Shown here: piece after piece, positions 32,768-45,400 of the stretch
Layout of the letters: every line of letters begins with the position of its first letter
Numbering within the stretch: position 1 is the stretch's first letter
From: Silene latifolia
Lineage: Eukaryota; Streptophyta; Magnoliopsida; Caryophyllales; Caryophyllaceae
Direction of reading: 5' to 3'
DNA length: 64,000 bases
Assembly: GCF_048544455.1 (NCBI RefSeq)
Contig: NC_133537.1
Location: forward strand, 17,607,541 to 17,671,540
Notes under the pieces: generated by a model
Seen by the model: the letters and a program-made list of their open reading frames with translations, nothing else
What the model was told of the DNA's origin: nothing
The model's database searches: none
Made by a program: the position numbers and the translations under genes

Positions 32768-33991
32768 TTAAGAATAGTAACGCTTCAAAAACTTTCCATT
32801 GATTGGGCCTACCCGAACGCCGTCTTCATCCACGATTTTTTAAGCACCATTTGTGTAGACCTCCTGTACCACGTATGGACCATCCCACTTAGAGGTGAAC
32901 TTGTCAACTGGCTTGTGAGAGGTGATGATTGGTCTTTGTACTGCAAGGACGAGGTCTCCTACTTGGAAAGAACGAGAGCGCACCTTTTTGTTGAATGCGC
33001 GTGACAACCTTGCTTGATAGCACTGGAGCTTTTGTTGAGCTTCTAATCTCTTTTCATCGAGAGCTTCTAACTCTGCTAATCGCAATCTGTCATTTTCGTC
33101 ATCCGTGAGTCCTTCTTGTATAGCGATGCGCAAGGAAGGGATCTGTAGCTCTAATGGCAACACGGCCTATACTCCATACACCAACGCATACGGGGTTGCC
33201 TGAGTAGGTGTTTTGTATGTGGTACGATATGCCCACAACGCCTCCCCAATTCTTTCTTGCCAGTCTCGCTTTGACTTTGCTACTACTTTTCTCAACAAGT
33301 TGCAAAGAGTTTTATTAAAGGCTTCAGCCAAACCATTTGCAGAGGCATTATACATGGATGACTTGTATTGTTTGAACTTGAATTTTTCTCCCAGACTTGT
33401 CATCAGATGGTTGAAAAATTGTTTCCCATTGTCAGTTGTGATACGTTGAGGTACACCATATCTGTAGATGATTTGGGTTCTAATGAAGTCCACAACATTT
33501 TCTTTCTTCACTTCCCGTAGTGTGATGGCTTCTGCCCATTTTGAGAAATAGTCAGTGGCATCGAGGATATACTCATGTCCATTTGAGGCCTTTGGAGTAA
33601 GAGGTCCCACAACATCAAGTCCCCAAGCTTCAAAGGGCCATGAAGAAACAATAGGATGCAACGGCTCCGGCGGTTGCTGTATGAAGTTTGGGTAGAACTT
33701 ACAGGGTTCACATTTTTTCGCAAAGTCCATACAATCTTGCACCATGGTTGGCCAGTAATACCCCATTCTCTTTACACGATCATGAAGTTTAGGCCCAGAT
33801 TGATGAGCACCACAAATGCCAGAATGAGCTTCATGCATTGCTTCAGTAGCTTCGTCCTTGCTTAAACACCTCAACCATTGGCCTGAGAAAGAACGTCTGT
33901 AGAGTGTCCCTTTATAGTGAATGAACTTTGGAGCACGTCGACGTATTTCTACCTTGTGTCTGGGATCATCGGGTAGTTTTTGGTGGTCCAA
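32768..33991 (-). pseudogene. Tat-2 integrase
   Basis: Minus strand. The zinc finger (HEAHSGICGAH and CEPC; 33700-33850) is followed by the core with Asp in WGLDVVGPL (33620), Asp in ITTDNGKQFF (33440) and Glu in NGLAEAFNKTL (33320). The C-terminal part includes KVRSRSFQVGDLVL and KWDGPYVV and ends GPINGKFLKRYYS before TAA at 32768. Two in-frame stops interrupt it: TAG at about 33166, where family members have Glu after YGV, and TAA at about 32838. The frame joins the upstream RNase H after a one-base loss in a T run near 33990. Apart from these lesions it looks complete, including all catalytic residues. Confidence 0.88.
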
Positions 33992-34542
33992 AAAATCAAT
34001 GATAGGTTGACGCCTTGATCATCTTCATCAAGCGTGTAGACGCATATCACGTTGGTTGTGTCTACATTTTCTTCTCCTTCAAGCGATGATACTACCCAAC
34101 GATTGCAGACTGGGACTTTCATAGACTCTTCTGCCCCCAGTGCCAAAGTGGCTGCAAGATTAGCAAGCGCTTCAGCCAACTTATTGGCACTCCATGGCAC
34201 ATGACCAACATGGATGTCGTCAAATTGATTCAGCAGTTGTAATGCCTGTTGATGGTAGGGAATCAAGTCTTCCTTTTTTACTTCATATTCACCAAGGACT
34301 TGGTTGACCGCCAGCTTTGAGTCTCCATATATGTCCATATCCCTGACACTTATTTCGATCGCCATTTGAAGACCGAGTATGAGAGCTTGGTATTCTGCCA
34401 TATTATTCGTGCACAACTGAGTAAGTGTAAAGGCATATGGCATGAGATGATTTTGTAGAATTACAAACACAACTCCAGCTCCAGCTCCATCTTGCCTTGC
34501 AGCACCATCAAAGTACATCTCCCATGGAGGTAGAACGTCCAC
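33949..34542 (-). CDS. Tat-2 second RNase H (archaeal-type, aRH)
   Basis: This minus-strand frame has MYFDGAARQDGAGAGVVF (first Asp), NNMAEYQALILGL (Glu), DIYGDSKLAVNQV (Asp) and VPWSANKLAEALANLA (last acidic site region), the layout of a host-like RNase H. Tat elements carry this extra RNase H between the normal RT-RNase H and integrase. The frame is continuous with the RT frame upstream except for one TGA at 34573. It ends at 33949 after a one-base shift in a homopolymer that separates it from integrase. The Met at 34542 is an internal codon of the polyprotein. Confidence 0.85.
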   Translation of the reverse strand: MDVLPPWEMYFDGAARQDGAGAGVVFVILQNHLMPYAFTLTQLCTNNMAEYQALILGLQMAIEISVRDMDIYGDSKLAVNQVLGEYEVKKEDLIPYHQQALQLLNQFDDIHVGHVPWSANKLAEALANLAATLALGAEESMKVPVCNRWVVSSLEGEENVDTTNVICVYTLDEDDQGVNLSLIFWTTKNYPMIPDTR

Positions 34543-34572
34543 GTAGAAAATTTCTTCTCCTGGGAGGTCATC

Positions 34573-36135
34573 TCAAATTTCCCACTCTGCTGGCACTAGA
34601 TGATCAGCAAAGAAGTCGGCGATAGCTTGACCTTTCACAGCCTTTTGAGGCACGAACACCAAGTCATACTGCTTAAGCAACATTGCCCATTTCGCAAGTC
34701 TTCCAGACAAGACTGGTCTTGAGAGTATGTACTTGATTGGATTAGCTTTTGAGACCACATGTATGGTATGCGCCTGCATGTAGTGCCTCAACTTCTGGAT
34801 GGCGAACACCAAAGCAAGACATATCTTCTCTATGGGCGCGTAATTCAACTCAACTCCAACCAAGGTACGACTGAGGTAGTAGAGTGCTCTCTCCTTGCGG
34901 TCTTCAATTTCTTGAGCACACATTGCCCCCAGTGAGCGTTCTTGTGCTGCAATGTAGAGGACAAGTGGCCTTCCTGGAATTGGTGCCTCCAGCACTGGCG
35001 CGCTGGCCAAGTATTTCTTGATGCTATCAAAAGCATTTTTGCATTTTTCATCCCATTGAAATAGAGCATCCTTTTTCATGAGATGGCTGAATGGCTGGCA
35101 ACGCCCGGCTAAGTTAGAGATGAACCTTCGGATGTATGCCAAACGTCCTTGCAATCCGCGCAACTCTTTCAATGTCTTTGGTTCCGACATTTCGTTGATA
35201 GCTTTTATTTTTGTTTGATCAATTTCAATGCCTCTATGCCTGACCACAAAACCTAAGAACTTCCCAGATGTGACACCAAATGCACACTTGAGTGGATTCA
35301 TCTTGAGTTGACATTTTCTAAGTCTCTCAAAGACGGTTCGAAGGTCTTTGATATGGTCTTCTCTTTTCTTTGATTTGACAACCACGTCATCAACATAACA
35401 CTCTATTATTTTATGCCGCATGTCATCAAAGATCTTTTGCATTGCGCGTTGGTACGTAGCGCCATCATTCTTCAATCCAAACGGCATGACTGTGTAGCAG
35501 AAGATCCTTTTTGGGGTTCGAAAACCTGTTGCTTCTTGATCTTCAGGTGCCATATATATTTGATTGTAACCAGCAGTACAATCCATGAATGAGAGGGCTT
35601 CATGACCAGTGGTTGCGTCAATCATTAACTCTGTAACTGGCAAAGGGAAGTCATCCTTCGGGCATGCATCATTAAGGTCTCTGAAGTCGACACATATGCG
35701 CAGTTGTCCATTCTTCTTTCTGACCGGGACAATGTTTGCTATCCAGGTAGAATATTTGACTTCTCGAATGAAACCTGCTTCAATGAGTTTATTGACTTCC
35801 TTTTCAATTTCAGGTACAAGCTTCGGCCTGAAACGACGTTGAGGTTGCTTTTTGGGACTGGTGCCTTTCTTGATTGCTAGACGATGAACTGCAATTTTTG
35901 GGCTGAGTCCAGGCATCTCTTTATAGCTCCAAGCGAAGACATCCTTGTACTCGACCAACAACTTGTAGTACTCCTCTTCTTCTTCTTTAGTCAGCAGAGC
36001 ACTAATATAAATGCGGCGAGGATCTTCCGTAGTTCCCAAGTTGAGCTCCTTGAGTTCATCCACAGTCGATTGCCCCTCGTCTTCAAGTGTTTCCGGGGCC
36101 TCATCGGCCTCAACTTCTTGCTTTGAGTGGCTCAT
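34573..36135 (-). CDS. Tat-2 reverse transcriptase and RNase H, 520 residues
   Basis: This is a long minus-strand frame with the core of pol. Residues 60-100 give DVFAWSYKEMPGL, the usual lead into RT. RT motifs: VRKKNGQLRICVDFRDLN (about 155), SFMDCTAGYNQIYM (195), VMPFGLKNDGATYQRAM (230) and the active site ECYVDDVVVKS (260). RNase H follows at about 390-510 with RPLVLYIAAQERSLGAMCAQ, where the usual first Asp is replaced by Ala in YIAA, and YYLSRTL. The frame starts after a shift near 36130 and ends at TGA 34573, beyond which the reading continues in frame. It belongs to one gag-pol with its neighbours. The altered RNase H site may explain reliance on the second RNase H, which is inference. 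Confidence 0.9.
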   Translation of the reverse strand: MSHSKQEVEADEAPETLEDEGQSTVDELKELNLGTTEDPRRIYISALLTKEEEEEYYKLLVEYKDVFAWSYKEMPGLSPKIAVHRLAIKKGTSPKKQPQRRFRPKLVPEIEKEVNKLIEAGFIREVKYSTWIANIVPVRKKNGQLRICVDFRDLNDACPKDDFPLPVTELMIDATTGHEALSFMDCTAGYNQIYMAPEDQEATGFRTPKRIFCYTVMPFGLKNDGATYQRAMQKIFDDMRHKIIECYVDDVVVKSKKREDHIKDLRTVFERLRKCQLKMNPLKCAFGVTSGKFLGFVVRHRGIEIDQTKIKAINEMSEPKTLKELRGLQGRLAYIRRFISNLAGRCQPFSHLMKKDALFQWDEKCKNAFDSIKKYLASAPVLEAPIPGRPLVLYIAAQERSLGAMCAQEIEDRKERALYYLSRTLVGVELNYAPIEKICLALVFAIQKLRHYMQAHTIHVVSKANPIKYILSRPVLSGRLAKWAMLLKQYDLVFVPQKAVKGQAIADFFADHLVPAEWEI

Positions 36136-37125
36136 GCTGGATGATATCCACTACTTGCATACGCTTCATGCGAGATGGTATTGCGCTTCTCAAATCATCG
36201 CTTACTCTTACTTCTTCTTCATTTTGTGTTGCAGAAGTTGAGAGAGGACGACCCTCACCACTATTCCTCTTGAGAGCCCCTAGTCGACTGAAGACTGTTT
36301 TTGATGGACCGCCCAAGCGTTCATGTATTGCGCCCTTCTTGTTTATGCGCAACGAAGGTGTTGACACTTTGACCTTACTTTCTCCTTGATTGCCAAGCCT
36401 AGCAAAGACAGAAATGTGTTTGGTTGAAGCATTTGGTCTCCCTAACCTTGTAAATATAGAAGGACGACACTTCTCTGCAGGTAGACTTATTCGATCGAAG
36501 ACTGAAGATGGATGCATCTTTTCCTCTCCTTCTTCATTTTCTTCGACCTCTTCTCTTTGTGATGTCGAGAAGATGCAGTAGCCCCTTTTCTACGAGCACC
36601 AATCTTCACAGGCGCAGGAGACTCATATCCGAGCCTGGCTCTGGTCACCATGAAGCTCCCATCTTGCTTGAATACTTCATGTTGAGCTTTGTTAAGACCG
36701 TACGGCTCAACTTTTATAACTTTGCCAAGAGGAGTCGGATTTGTAAAGTCATATCCAGCCTTTGCCAGTAGCTTGTAAGCATTGGAATCTAATATCCCCT
36801 TGTTTTCTTCATTTGATGATTGACTGGATGAACAGACAAAACCATTCGGAGGAGGTCTCACAATCTTCGTTTGAGATGAACTTGGTAGAGGTGTAACGAC
36901 TTTGGCTACCCATTCCTGCTTGAACACCAGACTTGACTTTTTATCCTTAGGCTCTATCTTTGGTGTTAGACACTCTGCAAAAGGACTCTCCCCATCTTTG
37001 CGGCAAGACTTCGGGATGTAGCGTAGTACTGGTGGTGTAGTTTTCTGCGGCGTCTTTTGCTTCTTGGGTGACGCAACAGGAGTAGCTGTTTTGTTGACCT
37101 TGTCTACATCTTTCTTAACATCATT
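36136..37125 (-). pseudogene. Tat-2 protease-to-RT linker
   Basis: The minus-strand frames 36487-36927 and 36110-36517 continue the polyprotein between protease and RT. They show repeated VFDRIS, IFTRLG, VFARLG and VFSRLG units, a Tat trait, and a Lys-rich patch (RRKGATASSRHHKEKRS). A TAA at 37126 and shifts near 36500 and 36130 interrupt it. No enzymatic motif is present. Confidence 0.75.
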
Positions 37126-38406
37126 TTATTTAGCAGGACTTGCAGCTTCATCTTCTTTGATGATGTTCTTTTCCCGCTTACCTCCTTTTCCTGTTGAAGA
37201 GATGGTGGTTGGCATGAACTCACTAGAAGTACCATTCTCTTCAAAGAATTTTGCATCAGCGAAGAAAGAGTCGACCTTAGAAAAAGGTTTGGCGTCTCCG
37301 TCTATTTTCCTTTCGCCACCACGATAATATTTCAAGCATTGATGGAGGGTTGAGGCGACAACTCCATTCTCGTGCTTCCAAGGTCGTCCCAGCAATAGTT
37401 TGAACGATGTCTTGCCATCCATGACATGGAACAATGTGTCGGAAGAAAGATCACCCATGGTAAGGTTCACACGGATCATGCCAACCGCACGCTCCCCATT
37501 CAAGTTAAAACCATGAATCATTGTTCTACTACTAGAGAGTTCATCCATCGTGATCCCTAATTCGTTCATGGTAGCTTTTGGCATGAGATTGACTCCTGAG
37601 CCTCCATCTATTAAAATGCGCTTGACCTTTTGCCCCCGGATGTACCCAGACACATAAAGTGGCCTGTTGTGAGGCTTGGATCTAAGAAGTAAATCCTCAT
37701 CTGAAAAACTCAAGGCTGCATTGCATGAGACACATCCAGTTGATTGCTCAAGAGGCTCAATTTTTTCTTTCATCTTGCCCGCATACAACTCGGGCTTCTC
37801 AAGTCCTTGAATTATCAGCTGACGCTTCTCTTTAGGTAGATAAAAGATTTGCTTCCATCCCTTGTTTGTAGGAAGGGCATCAAGAGCAGCCACTATTTCG
37901 TTCTCCTTTTCAGAATGCAATTGGTGTGCCAATACCGCATCATCTGGGCCTCCTTCCTCTATCTTCTTTTTATCATCACCACCTTCCGTAGCTGAGACGG
38001 TGCACACGGTAACCTTGTTTAAGAAGTCTTGTGGGAAGAATTCTTTTAAGGTGACGGGACTCGGTGGTTCTTGCTCAAGTACATCGATAGGCAAGACATG
38101 TGGTTTGATCACTGTTTTGGGCTTTTTCTTTCCCTTCGTCTTGCGAGGTTTAGTCTTCTTTGATTGTTTTCTTCGACGGTGAACAGGTTACGCTATCTGT
38201 CTTGTTTGTTTCTTTGACTTCTTGCGCGTAACCAAAGTCCAACCTTCATCGTCATCTTCATGCTTCTTTTCCTCATTCTTATTCTAAGGAGGTAGTTTTT
38301 CTTCCAATGACATTGGAGGTAGCGACGACAATGACCCTTGGATCTGTAATGCCACAGGCTCAAAACTTCCGAACTGCAACAGATACACACATTGTCCTTG
38401 CCGTAT
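37126..38406 (-). pseudogene. Tat-2 gag C-terminal tail and aspartic protease
   Basis: Minus strand. The tail from the Tat-3 insertion (38406) reads in frame with two stops (near 38285 and 38190) into the open frame 38112-37126. The protease has ILIDGGSGVNLMP (active site written GGSG after Asp; about residue 165), HGFNLNGERAVGMIRVNL and FKLLLGRPWKHENGVVAS. An acidic and Lys-rich extension follows. It would cut the polyprotein. The frame ends at TAA 37126 with the reading continuing beyond it. Confidence 0.85.
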
Positions 38407-38411
38407 AATTG

Positions 38412-41400
38412 TGTAGATACCCGTATCCGTCGATATTGGAATTTATAGAGAACCCGACAAACACCCGATGATGATAGGACACATGTATTCTTTAGTTGTC
38501 ATTTGTCATTATTTGGGTTCGTTTTGCGATGTAGAACGAGCTTTGTCGACGGAGTATTTTGTTAATTTAAATGATATTTAAATTAAATGTTTTTTTAAGT
38601 GAATTCATTTTATTATTATTTTATTTTGAATTTATTTTCCCAAGTTTATTTTATTGAAAATAAAATAAATATTTGATTTGATAAATCATTTTATGAGTAT
38701 ATTTGGTTTGAAAAATCATTTATTTTAATGTGTTAATTGATTTGAAAAATCGATTTGAAAATCGAAAAGAACTCGTTTTGAACATGTGTTTTTGAGCTCG
38801 ATTTTAGCTCGGTTTTTGAGCCCGTTTTCTTTACGAATTGGCACGAATCTCGAGTACACTAACCAACCTAAGCCTCTACCCATCCAACCCAGTTCGAACC
38901 CCCTTAACCACGGCCCAAATCCCATCCCAAACCACCCCCAACAGCCCGCATACAAACAGCCTACCCCCTGTTTTGCGTGATGAATCCCGAGCCCAAAACC
39001 CGCTCCAAACACCACCAAAACCCGTGCCCATTAACCCTAACCCATACCCTAATATCCTACCCATATTAACTTACCTTAATCACCAAGAAAAACCCCCAAA
39101 CGAACCCTAGAAAACCCCCCAAAAGCTGCTGGACAGCAGCTATGCTCAACAGGCCCGACTGCCTCTCCCCCTCTTTTACCCTATTTTAACTCCTTATAAA
39201 TACCCACCCTTCACCATACATTCATTCCTCTAAGTTCTCCATACATCCTACCATCACCCACAAGCTTTAAACCTCAGAAACAAACCCTAATTGCCTCCCA
39301 AAAACCCTAAACAAAACCGACACACAAACTGAAACTGTTTGTGTGTCCTCCTCGAAACGATTCGTTCCTCCATCAAACCTCCATAAAAACTCGAGTTTCT
39401 TGTTCCTAATTAACCACATAACATCCATCTACACATTAGACAAAGAATTACGAGCCAAATTGCCCTTGAGAGTACACGAAATCCCTCGAAAAACAGAGTG
39501 AAATAACACTCTGTTTTCGCGGTTTCTTCTTGTCTGTCCAGGTCTGTTTGTGCTCGTTTTTCGTGCCCAATAACCCAAAACGAGCAGGGGTTGCTTTAAT
39601 ATCCCTGTTCTCCTCTCTTTCTAGTTTCCAAAACATCTTTTAAATCGAATTTTCGTCGTGAAACGAGGGAGATATCATCGTTTGAAAATCGCTGTCCAGA
39701 AAGTTTCCAAAACGCGTGTTTGCTTTATTCTTCGTCGACGACGGCCTCTCGAGATAAAATCTACCATCGATTACGACCCAAGACGGTGTCAACGATACAT
39801 GTAGGTTGAGGGTGCATCAAATCCTCCTCTTTTCCCTTTTATTTCTTTTGTTTTATGCTTGTTTTTTTATTGTCTTATTTTTGTTTGTTTTCGTTTTGTT
39901 TATCGTTTGTTTTAATTAACTATGAAACTAGTTAGTCCGAGTATGAGTTAAAGTACCACCATGAACACCCGCGTTGACTTGAGATGGGAAAAGAAACCGC
40001 TACATCAGTCGGTCGTACACCCCCGTCTCATTTACATATCCTCGTGTTCAGGGTAGGGCATAAATAAAACGATTGTCTAACTTCGCTCTTCGCTTTTGAC
40101 CCCCTTATTGTTTCGGCCAAATCGACATACCCTAGGACCCGTTGTATGTTAGTTTAACTTCTGATTGTTAACCTATGACGTATTTAGATGACATTAGATC
40201 AATTTGATAACCTAATTAGACACATTAGGGTACATCGACATAGCTTTAAAAACCGATTAACAATTCTCAGAACTTAATTGAATTCATCTTCCTTTCACTA
40301 ATTTTCTCGCTAGCATGGAAGTGAGTGCTTAACACCTTTCCATTTGCACTCGTTGACGATTTAGAATTGTACCTAACCTAGTTCGTATTTATTTAATTCA
40401 ATTTGTAATTAATTAACCTTTAATTTGTTTTATTTATTTCTAATTTTTTAAAAGTCGTTTTAATTATCTTTTATGGTTCAAAATCTGTAAATTTAATTTA
40501 ATAAATTTTTTCGTAATTTATTTTACTGATTTCGTAATTAAAACATAATTAACTTTGCTTTTCTCCAAAAACCGTGCCTTGCACGGGTCTGTCTGACTTC
40601 TGATCCGTGCACTGCACGGGTCTGCCAGTTTTAGTTTCTTTTCTTCTTTTGTTTCTTTAATTGTTTACTAATCCTATTTTAATAAATATGGATTGGTGAA
40701 TAATTTTAATAAGTTGGGTTCAATTTAATTAATAAGTTGTACCTAATTTATTTCAAGCCTTTGTACTTATTTATTTTAATTTAATTAGTTTAATTCTAAT
40801 CTAATTTGTTTATTAACTAATAATTCGGCTAACATCTTTAATTAGTCTAACTTAGCTTTAGCTTTTTTTGTTTACATTTGTTTCGTTTATTAAGACTTAA
40901 TAGTTTAAGTTGTATTTTGTTAGTTTGTATTGTAATCTGAGTCAAAGTAATTACGATAGTTGTTGTAATTAGATTGAGTTGTAATTTATTTCTCGTTGTG
41001 TCGGCATGAAATGCCTGGGTTGTAATAGGATAGATCCCAATGGCTCCCCCATTCCTCCTAAGCCGTGTTTGCACATCTTTTATTTCAAATCAACCAACAT
41101 GCTAAAACAACTTTGACAAAGTTAGTATTCATGCATTAAACGACATAGAAATTGTTGTCACATGTTAGGGTTTTAAAACGATGTTTGCATATCATATATC
41201 GTAGTAGCTATGACCTTGTTTGAAATCCGATACTTGACTTAGTAGAGGCCGTTATCGACGGGCGGGGTTAGGTGTCCTTATGGGCTTCCTAACACGCACC
41301 CTCACCCCTTACTCAAGATCTATGGTTTGTGGATCCGTCTAAATACCATTGGATTACGAGAGTCATTCAAATCGAGTGATATAGGGTACAAGTCTTTATC

Positions 41401-41585
41401 TTTAATCACTCGTAGTCGATTGGCTTTATGCTTTTCGATGAAAGGTGTAAAGTTGACTTGAACGGTTCCAAGTTCCCAAAAACTTGGTGGCGACTCTAAT
41501 ATGTCTTAATTCGATTCGAAAGAACCTCGAGTCGATTATGCCTAGTGTGGATCCCGCGGACGCAGATCCCGAGGGCCTTGTCCTG
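38412..41585 (+). repeat. Tat-3 5' LTR
   Basis: This is a direct repeat of 47242-50421. The last bases after TTGTCC differ (TG here, ACA in the other copy). It contains twin hairpins CCGTGC/GCACGG at 40572-40586 and 40605-40619. Scattered CCCTAA-like words at 39020-39060 are not a telomere array. No open frame of note is present. Confidence 0.94.
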
Positions 41586-41588
41586 ATT

Positions 41589-41604
41589 TGGCGACTACTG
41601 GGGA
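41589..41604 (+). other. Tat-3 primer binding site (tRNA-Arg type)
   Basis: TGGCGACTACTGGGGA resembles the complement of the plant tRNA-Arg 3' end (TGGCGACTCCGCTGGGGA) with two bases missing. tRNA-Arg is a common Tat primer. Confidence 0.7.
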
Positions 41605-42694
41605 AAAGAGGACTAGTTACACTTTGTGTTTCTAGGGTCTTTTCCTCCGAGGTGAAACTTGAAAAGAAAGTGTTGGAAAGTAAAACATTACTCATAGTGC
41701 TACGATTCATGCATAAACCCTTAAGGACTTGCCCGGGCCGTCCCGGCGTTTCTTCGTGATGCGTGGGGGCGCGTCCCACTATGCTAGGAAGCTGCACATT
41801 GCTCGCTTCCACTTCACCTCGCGTGGTTCTTGATGGTGGGGACGATCTTCTAGGTACTCTACCTTAAGACACCTTGCTCTATAAGACCGCAAAAGGATGG
41901 AGGGCATAGACCTTCTTGTAGAAGACTTGCCGAGACTTAGAGATGTCTAGGAGCATACATCCTTGTAACATGAGAATGACAATGTGCAAGTTGTTTCCCG
42001 AGTCTTTTCAAAATTTTCCATGTCCATTTCAAAACCGAACTTTTGAACAACTTACTTTCAAACTTAGCATGATTTTCAAAACGCGGAATGCTGCCCAAAT
42101 AGGACTAGAAATTTCGGCCAAAATGAGCTTTTATAGCCGGCATGCTGCCCATTTCAAATCTCATTTTCAAATCAATCCTTCGTTTTTCAAAATCAATCCA
42201 AAATATTTCTCGAACCTTAACCAAGCATGAAATGCGTCGAGTCGTGTCCGGGTCATGGCCGTGTTAGGCCGGCGTTTTTCCGTTCAAGAGTCTAGAACAC
42301 GACCTGTTGGGTCACCCAAGCTCACCTCTTGGGCTTTGAGTCATGTTGGTCGACCATTTGGTCTAGGATAGTCCACAGAAACGTCCAAGCTAGGCCCTTT
42401 AGGATGTTTCACACTAACCTAAGGGCTATGTTGGTCCAATCACGGGTTTAGTCACACCGAGTCCAGTTTAGAATCGAGCTATGACAGCTTGAGTCATGTC
42501 GTTTTGCCGAGTCTAAAATGAACCTAGGTCTAAATCCAACCGTGAGTCGAACCTTTGGTTAGTCAGTCTCAAGTCGAGTCTTTGTTTGAGTCAAGTTGGG
42601 GTCGTGACCTTAAGTGTGCAGGGGCTCTTACTTTAAATATTGACTCAGGACGGGTTTTCTTGTAGAAAGGCCGCCAAAAACCCGACGTCAAGCA
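41605..42694 (+). other. Tat-3 5' untranslated leader
   Basis: About 1.1 kb between primer site and gag. It has a run of GTCGAGTC-type words at 42440-42600 and no open frame with family features. Confidence 0.6.
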
Positions 42695-44145
42695 ATGGAA
42701 GATGCTGTTAACAAACTCACTGAGGCCGTGAACCTCATGATGACTAGAATGGATGCGATCGAATCTAAGCTGGGTGAAGATTCCTCTTCATCCACCCCAC
42801 CTCTGACTGATCTGGAGAAACGGTTCAAATTCATTGAAGACCGTCTCAAGCTCTCCCAAGGGAAGAACATCCACTATGAAAATGCTAGGGCCTATGCCCC
42901 GATTCAGATAAGTTGCCCACAAACATGGTACTCACCGATATCCCAAAGTTTAAGGGCACGTAAGATCCGATCCACCATGTTAATGCCTATAAAGGGTACT
43001 TAGCATTGAAGGAGTACCGCCGACATGCTCTCGAAATTTTTGCCCAATCTCGGATGAACACCGAAGGCGTGGTTCTATAATCTTGACCTTAAGAACTTCC
43101 CCACTTTCGAAGATATTACGGTGGAGTTCTGTAAGCACTATGCTGACAATGTCGAGATTCAAACCAACATAAGAACATTGGAGGTGATGACACAGAAAGA
43201 CAAAGAAGGCTTTACTGAATTCCTTGCAAGATGGCGCAAATACTGAAAGCGTGAAATTAGCCAAGAAGCCCGACGAAGTTGAAATGGTAGATAAGTTCGT
43301 AAAGAATCTACGATCTGTTTACCGTAATGCTCGAAATACAGAATTTTGGTTCTTTCAAAGAATTGATAAGAATCGGGATAAAGGTAGAAGATGATGTCAT
43401 AAGGGGAGGTGAAAAGCCGAAAGGGTACCAAGGGGCCTCATCGTCTAAGGCTAAGGCCCCAAAGACGACCCATATTGATGAAGCCATCAATATCTTAGAA
43501 GGGAAATCGAAGAATCCGCAGCGCCAAACACCAAGGGCATTCACCGATATCGGATGCACTTATACATACGCTCTCCAAAGGCTCATAGCCCAAGGAAAGC
43601 TGAAGCCTATTGGTCCAACTCCGGACCCTCCCGCTGATCAACAAGGTAAATGGTATAAACCAAATGCCTACTATGCCTTTCATCAAGGGAAAGGCCATGA
43701 TCTTTGAAAGGTGCTATCGATCAAGCACGAAATTCAAGACATGATCGAGAATGGAACACTCCCGATCCCAACTGTTAAACCCAATAACATCACCAATCCA
43801 TTTGGCGATCACGCCAACTTTGTTTCTGTCGAAGACAATGTCGATTATTCCCATCTTATCCGCCCATGTCACTTGAAAGGGGTGTTTATCGGGAAAATAT
43901 TTGTGGATTGCTTTGAATTCTTGCCAAACCCGAAGAATGAAATTCAAGTCGGAAGTCTTGCTCTAGAATGTACTCCTCTTGTTAACGAAGTTAATAAAAG
44001 ACAATTCGGCTCACCAACCTTCATCACTGGCGTAGATCCTCAGAGGACTACCTCGGGATGGAGGCAGACCATCAAAGGGATCAAGGACCAGAGCCGAGCA
44101 TCTAAGCTGACAGCTGACCAAGAGAAAGCTCATGACCAGATTTGA
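42695..44145 (+). pseudogene. Tat-3 gag (broken)
   Basis: The start MEDAVNKLTEAVNLMMTRMD at 42695 gives a coiled-coil N-terminus. The capsid-like part is spread over shifted frames (about 42930-43330, with words such as FKGT, DPIHHV and FCKHYADN-like). The frame 43327-43707 ends with LIAQGKLKPIGPTPDPP and YYAFHQGKGHDL, the Tat zinc-knuckle-like motif CAYHQGxGHD with Cys changed to Tyr. The frame 43711-44145 continues with IKHEIQDMIENGTL. At least four shifts occur (about 42940, 43010, 43240, 43320) and one TGA at 43706. No pol follows. Confidence 0.8.
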
Positions 44146-45400
44146 AATTATGAGTCGGGATCTGTTTTCTTATTTTAGTCGAGTCGAGTCTAGGACTTTC
44201 TTTTCTTGAATTTGAATCGTTTGTTCCGCGATGACCTAGGGTGTGTCCTAGGAGTCGTTCCTTCGAGTCTGTTAAGCATTTCTCATTCCAATAAAGGTTG
44301 CAGTTTCGTTTCCAAATATGTCTCGTTTCCAATCCTCAATCACTCTGAAAGCATGATAAAATGCACAACACACTCAAAGGCATCCCTGGGGTAGAAATAT
44401 GTCCCGTTTCAAAACGTAAGGTACACTAGGATCCCGTGTTTGATTCCTTTACCTATTCCATGTCTGGTGGTAGAAAACCTCCATCTGAACCAATGTTTGT
44501 GACAAGCTTTTAGATGATTCTATGACGAACCCGGACTAGCTCCTTGTTTCCCCTATCGATGACGGAAGGCAAGCCTTTTCCCCAACAAAATCACCCCATC
44601 TCGAAGAGAGAAGATATCAACCCGTTCTAACAAGGAATTGTTAGTTCTTACCCAAATTAGTTGGCGAAGCCCAGTTTTCAAGGTGTATCCATTTATGACT
44701 AAGAGAATGAATAGAAGATCATTTTCAAAGAGAGAAAAAAGATGAAAAAGAATGAAAAGATGAAAAGATGAAAAAAAAAAAAAGGATGAAAGAAAAGAAA
44801 AATGAAAAAAGAAAAGTGATGAAAGAAAAAAGAAAAAAAGAAAAAGAAAAAAGGAAAAAAGATGTTGAAGTTATTGCGGAATGCTTTTTGGTTGAATGTC
44901 GAAGTTACGGAAGCCAGAATTCAAGTCAAGTACCCATAGTTGAAGTTCAATGGGCGAAGCCCAAAAGCGTCAGTAGTAACCTCTTTACCCTCTAAGTCCT
45001 TCCTGAGACAGTTACAAGGGATAGTCGGGAATTTTGAGAATCATTCCACTTGTGCTGTTACACCCAGCCTTTAGGGTCCAGACATGGAAATTTGAACCCA
45101 CATAATTTTTCAACCCGTTTGCACTCGAGTTTCATCAAACCCGAGACACCATTTCCAACCACCTTATAAGCCATAGCCCTTGGCCTTAACACCACAAAAC
45201 GAACCTTCAGAATGATGGTTAACCATTCAAACTTGTTATTACCAAGCTCCACATCCCAAAGAACCACAACCTTTTGTACCAACCCTAGACACGGGATTTA
45301 ACAGTACCTTACAGGCTAGAATGGGATATGACATGATACCTTAGGTGAAACCTTCGAGTGTGTACACACAATCAAAATGCCATGTTTATGCACCATGATC

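Noticed and set aside
39010-39060. CCCTAA words in the Tat-3 LTR as interstitial telomere repeats
   Set aside because: Only a few scattered near-matches occur, not a tandem array of the plant telomere unit.
44728-44995. Lys/Glu-rich small protein
   Set aside because: It is a purine low-complexity tract in the Tat-3 3' region without domain or conservation evidence.
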